Of a stretch of 64,000 nt of DNA, positions 1-10,118 are shown in pieces. Within the stretch, counting starts at the first letter, position 1; each line of letters begins with the position of its first letter. Source of the stretch: Byssothecium circinans (lineage: Eukaryota > Ascomycota > Dothideomycetes > Pleosporales > Massarinaceae). Below the pieces are notes generated by a model. The model did no database searches. It worked only from the letters and a program-made list of their open reading frames with translations, and was not told the DNA's origin. The DNA lies in NCBI GenBank assembly GCA_010015675.1, contig ML977036.1, positions 173,067-237,066 on the forward strand, written 5' to 3'. The translations under genes were made by a program, and so were the position numbers.

Positions 1-1
1 G

Positions 2-367
2 GATCTGTTTATAGCTCGAAGGGCGCTCCACAGCGCTGAGAAATTAAGCCGCAGCGCTCACCAACTGTTTGAGAAAGCTGGCAAGGCAATTGCAGAGGCA
101 AATACGCGAGCAGCAGAGGCTGAATCAAGGGCTCAGCAATTGCAGGCGCAACTTGAGGCCCTTAGGCCTCAACAGCCACGAAAGAGGGTTCGCATAGACC
201 CAAATCAACGCTTTGCAGATATAGATACAATCATGATTGCAGTGCAGGCATCTGCGCTTCTACAGGAAGAAAACGATAACAATTCTAAAGAAAATGAAGC
301 AGAAAAAGCTGCAGCTGAAATAGCAGCAAAAACTCTGCAATCTATGTGTACAGAGTGGCAATTGTAA
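2..367 (+). pseudogene. C-terminal fragment of a Fot1/pogo-like transposase
   Basis: An open frame enters from the left edge and ends at TAA 365-367. It reads about 121 residues: an alanine/glutamate-rich coiled-coil stretch, then the PRKRVRIDPNQRF segment followed by an acidic tail. This layout (helical segment, basic KRV..DPN.RF motif, short tail) is what I know from the C-termini of fungal Tc1/mariner-superfamily Fot1/pogo DDE transposases; the catalytic domain would lie outside the window. Three copies of GTGGCCG at about 405, 420 and 438 follow the stop and may belong to the subterminal inverted repeat, with TA-rich sequence at 450-456 as a possible insertion site. The frame is open here, so the element may be intact to the left. 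The assignment rests on a short, low-complexity tail. Confidence 0.55.
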
Positions 368-590
368 CTAGGCTAGCGCAATTATTGCGTTGATTTCTGA
401 GGGGTGGCCGATTTGGCGATGTGGCCGGAAACCCCTGGTGGCCGGAATCTATATAGGCTAGCTTAGGATAGAGCTAGTTGGGTAGTTTAGCGAATGCCTC
501 AGATTGGTCTTCCTTATCGATAAGAACGCGTCGCGCCCTCGCGTTGTCACGCACCCTCAACCTTCCAGATGTCCCGCACCATGGGTTGAA

Positions 591-3500
591 ATGGCAACTA
601 TCAAGCCCATCGAGGGCCGCTCCGTCCACCAGATCCAGTCCGGTCAAGTCATCGTCGACCTAAACTCCGTCTGTAAGGAACTTGTAGAGAACAGTCTTGA
701 CGCCGGCGCCACCTCCATTGGTAAATGCCATCCCACCCCTCACAGGGGAAGACACGAAGGCTGACATACCCTGCAGAGGTCCGCTTCAAGAACAATGGCC
801 TCGATGCCATAGAAGTACAAGACAATGGCGCCGGTATCGCTCCGGCAGACTACGACACGATCGCCCTCAAGCATTACACCTCCAAGCTCGCAAGCTACGA
901 TGATCTCTCATCGCTGCAGACGTTCGGCTTCCGTGGCGAGGCGCTCTCTTCGCTATCCGCGCTCTCCAAGTTTCATATTATTACGGCGCGAGCTTCGGAT
1001 GGGCCGAAGGGCACAAAGCTCGAGTTCGAGCAATCAGGGAAGTTGAAGAGCACGTCGGTGGTGGCGGCGAAGCAGGGCACGACTGTGGTGGTTGAGCAGC
1101 TGTTCTATAATTTACCGGTGAGGAGGAAGGAGCTGGAGAAGACGATCAAGCGGGAGTATAACAAGGTGTTGCAGCTGCTGAATGCGTATGCGTGTGTCAG
1201 TGTGGGAGTCAAGTTCAGCGTGAGCAATCAGGTGTCGAAGGGGTGGGTAAAAATGCTATGATATATAGCCTACAGGAAGCTGACGAGAGGCAGGAAGAAG
1301 ACTGTGGCATTTTCGACAAACAACAACCCGAATACGAAAGAGAACATTGCCAACGTATACGGTACGAAGACGCTGTTGGCACTCATCCCGCTGAATCTCG
1401 AATTCAAAATGGATCCGTCGAATCGCCCTGGTGCCACACAAAGTGCTCGCAACTGGAGTACACAGGAGGACTCCGGCTCCCGGACTGTCAAGATAGTCGG
1501 ACACATTTCGCGTCCTGTAGTCGGGGAAGGCCGCCAGACGCCGGATCGGCAGATGTTCTTCGTGAACTCACGGCCATGTACTCTACCGCAAGTCGCCAAG
1601 GCCTTCAACGAGGTTTATAAATCGTACAACATGACACAATCAGCCTTCATCTTTGCAGACATTAAACTGGATACGAACGCTTACGACGTCAACGTCAGCC
1701 CGGACAAAAGAACCATTATGCTTCACGACCAGACAGCGCTGCTGGAGAGCCTGAAAGAAGCGCTCGTAGAGCTTTTTGAAAGCCACGACCAAAGTGTACC
1801 ACAGGCTCAGCTCACCAGCAAAAAGATACCAGCTCTTCCTGCGTTTAAGCCCCCAGTAATACAGCAACGCGAAAGCGAGGATTCCGCTGAAGAGGAACAA
1901 AGTGCCCCTGTGCGACTCCCGGAACCGCGTAAATTGTCCTCGACATTCGTGGACCGGCCTAGATCGTCCTTCTCCACTGACGAGCAATCAAGGCTTGGGT
2001 TCACAAGGGCCAGCCTACTCGAACGGTTTGCGGAGAGGGATGTAATCGATAGATCAACTCATCAGCCTTCAGCTCGACGGAAGAGGAGAAGTATATCTCC
2101 GGAGAATAACAATACGACAGAGGAAAGAGTAACCCATCCCAATGCTAGGCAAAGAAGCCCACCAGAAGAAAGAGCTGGTCGGAGACCATCAATCCGACGG
2201 TCGCAGTCGCCCTTTTTCGAACCAGCACCCGAAGCCCCACCTGTCATCGACCAGAATGCGGTTGTGTCGAAGACAGTGGAAGAATTCAACGCCCATATTG
2301 CATCCCAGCACGCCAAGCAACTGGAACGCAACCGATCGTCAAGATCCCCTAGTCCTAATGCAGAAGAAGAGGAGGAGAGCATACCCGCTATTAATCAGAC
2401 GCCACAGAAACGGCTCTCACAGAGCACAATACAGAATGCGTTCGACAGGATGCGTCCCATGCGTACACCAGCACAACAAGCTACCATCACAGTTGGCGAT
2501 ACCACTACTGTCACTACTGTGGGCGGCAGCGCTGAATCACGCGCTTCGAGGCGGGCCCGAATTCACACACCAAAGTTCGGATTGAATGGTACACCTCTAA
2601 GTCAGACGCCAAAACGACCTCTTTTCATGAAAAGCCTGCGTGGGTTTGCTGCACCTGGCACGCAATTCGGAGAAAGCGACGAAGAGGAAGAAGACGATGA
2701 TGAGAGGGAGGCCGAGAGTAGTATGCCGATCGGATCCGCTCGCTCGACCTCCTTGCAAATCCGCCGCCAAAAAGAGTTCGACGAACCTCGTACTGATGAA
2801 TTCGCTGGATTATCTAGTGCTCCAGCGCCTAGAGAGCCTCCTGTTGATGCAGACATCATGGAAGTCGATGAGCCTGATGCGGAACCAGCAGCTCACGACG
2901 AAGGCTCCGACGATGAGTACATTGACGAAACAGAAAAGAAAGCTCGTGAAGAGGCTAGGATCGCCAAACTAATTGCTAAAGCTGAAGAGGCCGCCGCTCG
3001 ACCTACCGATATGAATATAAGGCGAGCGAGCAAGATAGGCAAGGTGTCGCATAAAAAGTATCAAGTGCTTAACTTGGAACGCACTGTTGATGTCGATATC
3101 CCTTCCATCGCGAACCATGTCGGAAATCTCGCCATCGCACTCGAAAATGCGGAATCCGAAGAACAAGAGAAGGAGAAAGAAAGCTCGGATAATATTCCAT
3201 CCTCTACAGAACTCCAGAAAGAAGATCCAGAGGAGCGTCTTTCTCTCACAGTCACCAAATGTGATTTCCTTAACATGCGAATCATTGGACAATTTAACCT
3301 TGGCTTCATCATCGCGGTTCGACCTCCCACCTCCACGTCGCCAACTCCCGACCTCTTCATCATCGACCAACACGCCTCGGACGAAAAGTACAATTTTGAG
3401 CGGCTATCCGCAACTACAGTCCTCATTTCGCAACGACTCGTCCATCCACATCCCCTAGAGCTCACCGTTGTGGAAGAGGAAGTCATGCTCAACAACGAGA

Positions 3501-3988
3501 CTTCGCTCACGGCGAACGGGTTCATAGTCGACATCGACACATCCGGTGAGAAAGAAGTAGGCCGTCGCGCAAAACTGATATCCCTACCCATGAGTAAAGA
3601 AGTCACATTTACCCCCAAAGATCTCGAGGAACTGCTCGCTCTTATCCTCGATAGCCCACCTTCATCGTCCCTCTCAGCATCATCACATATCCCGCGCCCA
3701 AGCAAAGTTCGCAAACTCCTGGCTTCACGCGCGTGTAGAAGTTCCGTGATGATCGGCAAGGCATTGAAGAAGACCCGGATGGAAGATATAGTGCAACATA
3801 TGGGGTCTATGGATAAACCGTGGAGTTGTCCGCATGGACGACCGACGATGCGGCATCTATTCGGGTTGGAAAAGTGGGAAGGGTGGAAAGAGGGTGACGG
3901 TGTTAGTGGATTGGGAGAGGTGGGGATGCAAGCAGATTGGGGAGGTTGGGTGGAGAGAAGGAAGAAGCTCGGGAATGAGGATGATTGA
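591..3988 (+). CDS. PMS1: DNA mismatch repair endonuclease PMS1 (MutL homologue)
   Basis: Exons 591-720, 777-1242 and 1294-3988 give 1096 residues. PMS1 pairs with MLH1 as MutL-alpha, which nicks the daughter strand in nuclear mismatch repair. The GHKL ATPase signatures are present: [11 protein letters not shown] (about 30-40), DNGAGI (59-64) and [10 protein letters not shown] (94-103). A long acidic, Ser-rich linker follows, then the MLH1-binding and endonuclease domain with [20 protein letters not shown] (about 890-901, the DQHA-x2-E-x4-E metal site), ACRSS (about 1012) and CPHGRP (about 1044). All endonuclease motifs are intact, so the enzyme should be active. Intron 1 (721-776) is canonical; intron 2 (1243-1293) uses GTGGGT, chosen because it restores the KGKKT segment matching yeast Pms1. 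The ATG at 591 is the first that yields the conserved N-terminus. A transposase remnant ends about 220 bp upstream. Confidence 0.96.
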
Positions 3989-4884
3989 TGAATGTTCGAG
4001 GGATACGATTAGCTTGGGAAGTGGATTGGGATGTATTGTTTATGTACTGTATGTGTTGATATTGTGACTTGATACCATAGGGATAGATTTGGAGGAGTAC
4101 ATGTACATGCATGGCAATCTTAGCACTGTATAAGTGTTTAGTATATTACCCACATCCACATTATTGATCTCTTAAAAGACGGCTTTTCTCGCTCGTGGAT
4201 ATATCGTTTCTTGATGTACTTTATTTCTGTTGGACTCCCATCAAGGGTCAAGACATTGTACTAGTTCCAGAAAGGGCTAAGCCATCCAAAAGTTGGTGCT
4301 AACCGCGCGCCATCCAACGTCAAACCGTTCCACCTCACTCTGACCGATCCCACGACTACCTATCCCATCGACGTCGCATCACTATTCGACTTCGTCTCTA
4401 TCAGTCCAATGGGATTTTACTCGTTCGCCTGTCATGTAAGTGCGGATACCAGCTGCCACCGACGCGTTAGGAGCCTTCACACATCCACCCACACCCTCTG
4501 GTTACAACAACAGAGCCAACGTACTCATCTTCCTCATCGTTTCAACCTCACAATGGGAACCCGACAAAACTTCCCACAATATAAAATGACCAGAGACGGA
4601 AGTTAGCCAATCACAGACAGATGCAAAAGCAGATCAGACGTTTCAAATAATGCTTTTCTCGCATTCGTAAGGCTTTATGATACACATCTTCCCAGACAAT
4701 CAACGTTTGGATATAGACAGAAGGCTAAAGAAAATAAGACAGAAGAAAGAAACCCGGTTCACCAATGTCACCATGAGGGAGAATTTTACTGAGCCGACCC
4801 GACCACTCGCGGTGGGAACTTGTCACCAAGGGGAACGTTGGCATGGAGGTCGCACTGGAACTTCCGCGAAAGAAGCTGGGACAT
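3989..4884. other. Intergenic region, PMS1 to repeat-precursor gene
   Basis: The two genes converge here, so this holds the 3' UTR of PMS1 and that of the minus-strand precursor gene. I see no supported gene. Short open frames around 4409-4606 and 4677-4880 have no recognisable content. Confidence 0.6.
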
Positions 4885-5371
4885 TTAGTTGCCCTTGCCG
4901 CCCTTCTTGCCCTTGTGGTGTGGCTCGCGAACCTCGATGTCGGCCTCCTCGCGCTTGTTGTTCTTCTTGCCGGCTTTCTTGCCCTTGTGGTGTGGGTCCC
5001 GAGTCTCGATCTCAGCTTCCTCCTCACGCTTGTTGTTCTTCTTGCCAGCCTTCTTGCCCTTGTGGTGTGGCTCACGAGCTTCGATGTCGGCCTCCTCGCG
5101 TTTATTGTTCTTCTTGCCAGCCTTCTTGCCCGCCTTCTTGCCCTTGTGGTGCGGCTCGCGAGCCTCAATCTCGGTCTCCTCCTCCTCGCGCTTGTTATTC
5201 TTCTTGCCGGCCTTTTTGCCCTTGTGGTGTGGGTCCCGAGTCTCAATCTCACTCTCCTCTTCCCGCTTGTTGTTCTTTTTGCCAGCCTTCTTTCCCTTGT
5301 GGTGCGGGTCCCGAGCCTCGATCTCAGCCTCCTCTTCCCGCTTGTTGTTCTTTTTGCCAGCTTTCTTGCCC
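4885..5371 (-). repeat. In-frame tandem repeat of 72-90 bp in the precursor gene
   Basis: Six to seven direct copies of a roughly 75-bp unit form exon 2. Unit length varies by whole codons (72, 75, 90 bp), so expansion and contraction has stayed in frame. The repeats are near identical at the DNA level in the GKKAGKKNNKR part and vary more in the acidic spacer. Confidence 0.9.
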
Positions 5372-5587
5372 CTGTACACAGTCAGTTGGCATTTTCAAGA
5401 GCGAAGCGGAGAGATCGACTTACTTGTGATGCGGATCACGGGCGTTTAGCACGACCGAAGAAGCAAGGGAAGCCCCGCTACCCGGGTAACGAGCCTCAAT
5501 GGCACCCTCGGGTGCATTCTCGGTAACAACATAGGCGGCGGCAGAAGAGGCGCCTAGCGCGAAAAGAGCAATACCAGTGAACCTCAT
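4885..5587 (-). CDS. Kex2-processed repeat secreted protein (candidate RiPP precursor)
   Basis: Exons 5587-5424 and 5371-4885 (intron 5372-5423, GTAAGT donor) encode 216 residues. A signal peptide (about 1-18, basic start then a hydrophobic core ending AAA) is followed by a short pro-region and seven copies of a [DE]PHHKGKKAGKKNN core. Six are followed by the dibasic KR (after residues 66, 91, 116, 146, 170 and 195), the classic Kex2 site. Each later unit begins with an acidic EE(E)A[ED]IE[AT]R spacer. Units are 24-25 residues except one of 30, which has a second GKKA. Kex2 plus carboxypeptidase trimming would release His/Lys-rich peptides of about 21-28 residues. The layout matches fungal KEP proteins and dikaritin precursors (UstA type). 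The core has no Tyr, Trp, Phe or Cys, unlike alpha-pheromones and known dikaritins. A UstYa-family gene lies divergently 1.3 kb away. Alternatives are a cationic antimicrobial or metal-binding peptide precursor. Confidence 0.85.
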
Positions 5588-6882
5588 ATTGAAAGAAGGT
5601 ATTGACGAATGAGGTAATTGATCACGAAGAATGCAAGGTGGTCCGGCCACAAACGAAGAGAATGAACCAAAAGAGTGGAACGAAGGAAGACTGTGAGAAG
5701 GTTTGAGAAGGTTTGAGAACGATGCCTGGTTGTGATGGGGTGATCGTGGGCATGGGCACTTTATATTCTAACTCACCTCTCATACAGACTTCCCAGCGGG
5801 TACAGTCTTGGCTCCTGAGACAACTCCCGCATTGACGCGGAGCCTGAAGGCACCAAATCCTTCCGCAGCCTGTCAGTCTTTGAAGTCTTCAATCATGGGT
5901 TCGAAAAGAGACAGGCATTGCTTCGACTGGGACGTGCGAGAATAGATGCCGTCATGTCTCATAGAGCCGCGGTAGCAGAATACCATTGGGTAGACTTGGG
6001 CGGTTCGCGGTACAGTCCGCATGTTACTCATCAAAGAAGGATATCCCTCCGCCCACTCCGCGGAAGTTCCACCACCATAGTGTTTGAAATGCCTAACGAC
6101 CATGGTGGTCGGTAGTCCTTAAAGGAGACTCTCCGCGCTCCTCCCCAACCCTCATTGGACGCGAGTGAAGCGTTAAAATGCCGCAACACCCAAATCCCAT
6201 GTCTCGAGGCTACAATCAGGCAGCTTTTCGCGTGCGGGGAAGTTACTTGCGTATGGACGTGCCACCAGAGTGTCAAGTTCTGTTTCTAACCCTGGCGCGG
6301 AATCCCTGTCCGTTAGATCGCCAAGCTGAAACAATAGTGAAGGACCAAGACAGTCAAGACATTGCCAAGCGCCAATGTTCCAAACCAAAATTGCATTGAC
6401 AGCCAACGACGTTCATCCGCTGTCGCTTATATAATATCGCTAAAATGCTTCGCTGTTGCTTGACACCGCCGCAGGAAGGACAATCCTGCGAAGTTTTGAC
6501 ACAGTTTGGATGCAATTGTGCTGGTTGTCATCGACGTTGCACGCGCCGCACCCCGCCGCACCTCCAACACTCTACAACAGCGGCAACGTTACGGAGTATG
6601 GGTCCCGCTAATATTGACATTTTTCCTCTTGAGGACGGTAGACGTTTTGAGTCGTAACATGATGTATCCATCGAACTCATACACTGCAGTTGCTTCCGAG
6701 GACTTGGCCATTCGGCATTCGGCGCCTCTGCTTCTCTCCCTTGGTTCTCGACTGTCCAGCGTTGAGCGCAAGACTTTTACATTTCTCTTCATCGCAGGTC
6801 GACATCAGCGGTCTAGTTTTAAATACGTCTTTTCATATAATTAATTTCTACAATTTCCTTCCCTTTCAAGCCTCAAGACATC
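5588..6882. promoter_or_regulatory. Divergent intergenic region between precursor and UstYa-like gene
   Basis: About 1.3 kb separates the two divergent start codons and would hold both promoters. It contains a CCGCGG palindrome near 6058 within a CCG-rich stretch, a kind of site bound by Zn2Cys6 activators; this is suggestive only. No gene is supported inside: the frames at 5873-6406 and 6445-6844 lack recognisable features. Confidence 0.45.
5758..5767 (-). promoter_or_regulatory. TATA box of the repeat-precursor gene
   Basis: On the minus strand the sequence reads AATATAAAGTG about 170-180 bp upstream of the ATG at 5587. A pyrimidine-rich leader with a repeated CAAACCTTCT motif (plus-strand 5696-5720) follows, as in strongly expressed fungal genes. 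The start site itself is inferred. Confidence 0.5.
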
Positions 6883-7789
6883 ATGGAGAAGCACGCAACA
6901 GTCGATTACGATGATGCCAGCTCCCAAGGCGAGGAGAACATGTCTTTCCTGAACACTCACTATATGAAGGAGAAGGCAAAGAGGAACGGCATGAAGTATC
7001 TGCTTCTAGCTAACCTCTTCGTATTCACCATGTCAGCCCTCACACTCATTTGCGCGATATACATGCAACATTCGAAAGGAACATATATCGCCGCAGGCTT
7101 AATGGACGAATTTGGTGTATTCTGTAAGCGAGATGTACTCTCCTTTCTGTCTTGAGCAACTTGCTAATCCCAAGTAGCACCCGCAATGAATGTAGTAGAG
7201 TACGAACAACAACACTTCAAGCTAGCGAGCCCGATCAACGCTTCCGAGTACGTCGGGACCAATGCTGCTGTCGAAAATGCCTGGAAGAACATTGCCTCCC
7301 GTACGTCGTCCACAGGCTTCCATTCCCCTTTCATCGCTAACAATTTTGCAAAGTACCGGATCAGATGATATCCACGGACGATTTCCCCAAGCTCCAAAAG
7401 CCCGCCGACTCTCTAAAGGTGACTGACTCCAAGACTGGTGAAACCGGATACCGCGTCGGTCTCGAGGTCTTCCACCAACTGCAATGCCTCAACATACTCC
7501 GCTTGGCAAGTTATCCGGAGTTTGCCTCCAAGCTCAAAGGGCAGGATGACAGAGCAAGCCTTGGTAAGTCGTTGGTCCTTCACGGTATATTCAAAATCTT
7601 ACTAACATGCTACCAGATGAGTGCATCGAGATTCTACGAATGAACTTGATGTGCCAAGCCGACGTCAGCGTCTTTACTTACCACTCTATGTCTGGCAAGA
7701 AAGACGCAGTTGCAGACTACGAATCGCAGCACGTATGCAGGAACTTCGACAAGATCAAGCAGTGGGCAAACGAAAATGCGATGCCTTGA
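6883..7789 (+). CDS. UstYa-family (DUF3328) membrane oxidase-like protein
   Basis: Exons 6883-7123, 7178-7300, 7354-7563 and 7617-7789 join in frame to 248 residues. Family layout: short N-terminal cytosolic part, one membrane segment (about 37-61), the ..FGVFSPAMNVVEYE.. segment at the start of the lumenal domain, YRVGLEVFHQLQCLN (about 154-168), and ECIEILRMNLMCQAD (about 193-207). UstYa proteins oxidise or cyclise peptide substrates of ribosomal origin (ustiloxin, asperipin, phomopsin) in the secretory pathway. The two HxxHC motifs usual for the family are degenerate: HQLQC keeps the first His only, and the second is SLDEC with no His. So metal binding may be altered, or this is a helper rather than a catalytic paralogue. 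It lies head-to-head with a Kex2-repeat precursor, the standard partner of such proteins. The start has a good context (ACATCATGG). Confidence 0.88.
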
Positions 7790-8762
7790 TTGCATGGATG
7801 GAGCGGATCGCGTACGACCCCAAGGCCGCAATCCCTTCGTACATACCGGGCAGTGCTGGAGCCAACAGGCAGCAACACACTCAATACAATATACCGATTA
7901 CCTCATAATATTACTGATTGTAAATATTCGTGCGCCGATATGCGCTATTCACTATCGCCGCCCAAGCGATCAACTCACCACCGCGCAATCCAGCGTCGCT
8001 CCCACTTCTTCAAGCCTTCTCTTCCGCCTCGGGCCACGGACACCCTTCCAAGTTGCCACTCTATCGTATTTACATTCTCCCCGCCGAAGTCAGCTTCCGC
8101 TCTGTTTATGGAACACCTTGGCGTTCCACCCACGAAACACCGGCTGGTCAACCGGCCCGGAACCAAACAATTAACAGTTCCCCGTAAAAGCAGCCATGTC
8201 CATTGATCGGCGCGGCAAACCGTTATTGCCGAATATTTCGAGGGCCTTGGTGCCCAGAAAACATTTGCGTTTTCGGCGACGGGTGCCGGGTAGCTGTGAT
8301 CCTGGTTTCTTTATTACCGGTATCCTTTCTTTTAAGATGTGGATTTCTTTCGAGAAGGGAGTGAATATGTTTGGGTTTAGTGGGTGGATGTTTTGTGTTC
8401 TGTTTCGTTGTGGGTTGGCGTGACGTGTCGGTGTAATGCGCTGATCTTAAATCGTGTTTGTCGAAGGCGAATTTCGCGAACTGGGAGAGCTTCGGCGACT
8501 TTATGGGGTATTTAAGAAGCCTCAGGACATGAGGATTCTCCGCAGAAGTAGACTTCTTTTCACCACTCCACAAAAATGCAGCAGGCGGCTCTACCTCTAC
8601 AGGGTATCGGCTGAACAGTCGCTAAGACTCTGGAGACCGTGTAACTATCAATAGAAAGGTATAGGAACACATCAATCATTCCCGCATAAAAATTGGCAGA
8701 ATGTAGACAATGGATGCATTGACTACAAAATACTTGGGCAGTCCTACCACGCCGCGCACACT
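7790..8762. other. Intergenic region
   Basis: No gene is supported. It should hold the 3' UTR of the UstYa-like gene and the 3' side of the broken ADP-ribosylglycohydrolase. Open frames here (for example 7790-8206) are Ser/Pro/Arg-rich and look like chance frames. Confidence 0.5.
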
Positions 8763-9855
8763 TTAACTTGCTGACAACAGCAGATTTTGCTGATGTACTT
8801 GTTCCACAAAGGCCCCATCCGTAGCTCTGTCCGCCAATCCCAACGATTCCCTAGAGTATTGACGCCTCCCACCATCGATCGACTCATCGTTCTCCCTACG
8901 TATCTCCCCATAAATCACCTCAAGCGCCTTGGTCAAACGCAAGATCTTCCAGTTAAACCAATCGTTGTGCGCAAGACCAAGCGCCCAGTGCGGAGGTATA
9001 TTGGCGTAGCCCAAGTAGGTACCGATGATTGCGCCTGCGACAGCGCCATTGGTATCCGCATCACCTCCCTCCATGATGAGATTGGTGATCAATTCCTCAA
9101 AGAGAGGCTTGGATGGGATAATCGTAACCTGGGCTCCTCGAATGCAGAAGCGTAGCAAAAGGACGGCGGACCCGATACATTTGTAGACGTAGCCTATCTT
9201 ACTAACCTTGTCGAGTTTGAGATCCGCGAGACTGCCCGCGTAGAGGTGCGCATCGAATTCGTCGCGATTCAAAAGCTGGCCCATCTCGTCGTAAGAAGGA
9301 TTGGACTTGCTGCCAGGGTTCAGGATATCGGGGTATGATGCGACGAAGTTATATGCGCGTTCGATAACGTCGTCGACATCATCTTCATTGACGATTTCGC
9401 CGCGACGTATGCTCCTGATGAGGCCTGTGGAAATACAGTATGCAACACTGCACCTAGGATCAACATGAGTAGTCCATTCCACGGCGACTGCGTATTTCCA
9501 AGTCTCTTCTTCTGATAGACCTATCCCAATGATGCCGATCGGGTGAGTCCGCATTACGCTCCCGTTGGGAGCAGGCCTTGGGTTCTTGACTTTCTCTAAG
9601 CAGCAGTAGCGAATCTCACGGGATCTTGAGGGTAGTCTCTATTTTGATCTAATGCGTAGCCTACAACGCTGCCGACTAGCGCTTCGATACCTAGTCCAGG
9701 GGGGGAAAGAGCGAGAGGGCCACTGTGGATCTAGAGCTTTAGGCGGGCAGCGAAGTCGATGGGGAAGTGTTTGAAGACACGAAACAAATTGAATGCAGCC
9801 ATGTTGAAGAGTAAATAAAGACGGCATTCATTGTTTCCACCTATGGACTACAACT
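8763..9855 (-). pseudogene. Broken ADP-ribosylglycohydrolase-family gene
   Basis: The main open part (9554-8763) starts at MRTHPIGIIGIG, which is the middle of an ADP-ribosylglycohydrolase (family motif NG..MR..P.G), and includes GGDADTNGAVAGAIIG, the conserved metal-binding DxDTxxxxxG region. Upstream the frame continues with NPRPAPNGSV. The earlier part of the fold (VGSVVGYALDQNRDYPQDPV, about 9690-9620) is in another frame, so there is a one-base shift near 9600. Further upstream an in-frame TAG (about 9735) sits where the family usually has Trp, consistent with TGG to TAG. The N-terminal metal site is poorly recognisable. The family removes ADP-ribose from proteins or small molecules. I call it a pseudogene because shift and stop are separate lesions; an unusual intron or sequencing errors in the G7 run near 9700 could explain part of it. 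Confidence 0.7.
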
Positions 9856-10118
9856 CAAACGGACATTCTTCATCAGAGCCGATGATGAAGGCTGCCATTT
9901 CTATGAACGCTACCAAGACTTCAAGTATGAAGCTACAGTTTCATTGATTTCTCCAAGTCTCTTCTTTAAGATACCATAGGTACTGATTTGCGGACGTACG
10001 ACAACCCAAAGAGAAAAAAGGGCACAGGGTCCATGGTACAAAGTTTTATTCTTGAATTTTGATAAACCTTCATGCAGACAGTCTTATACTTCAACGTCAA
10101 CCATAAACGTCCAGTTTG
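9856..10118. other. Short intergenic region
   Basis: No gene seen. It contains the 3' flank of the large minus-strand gene and the degraded 5' side of the ADP-ribosylglycohydrolase relic. Confidence 0.4.

Noticed and set aside
4885..5371. CRISPR-like array
   Set aside because: The repeats are in-frame coding units without unique spacers, in a eukaryotic genome.
4843..5526. Long plus-strand open frames (227, 250 and 186 codons) over the tandem repeat
   Set aside because: They are antisense shadows of the repeat-precursor gene. A stop-free tandem unit stays open in several frames; only the minus frame has a signal peptide, a canonical intron and KR-spaced repeats.
4885..5587. Alpha-factor pheromone precursor
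   Set aside because: KR and acidic spacers fit, but the mature repeat lacks the Trp/Cys-containing core usual for ascomycete alpha-pheromones and is too basic.
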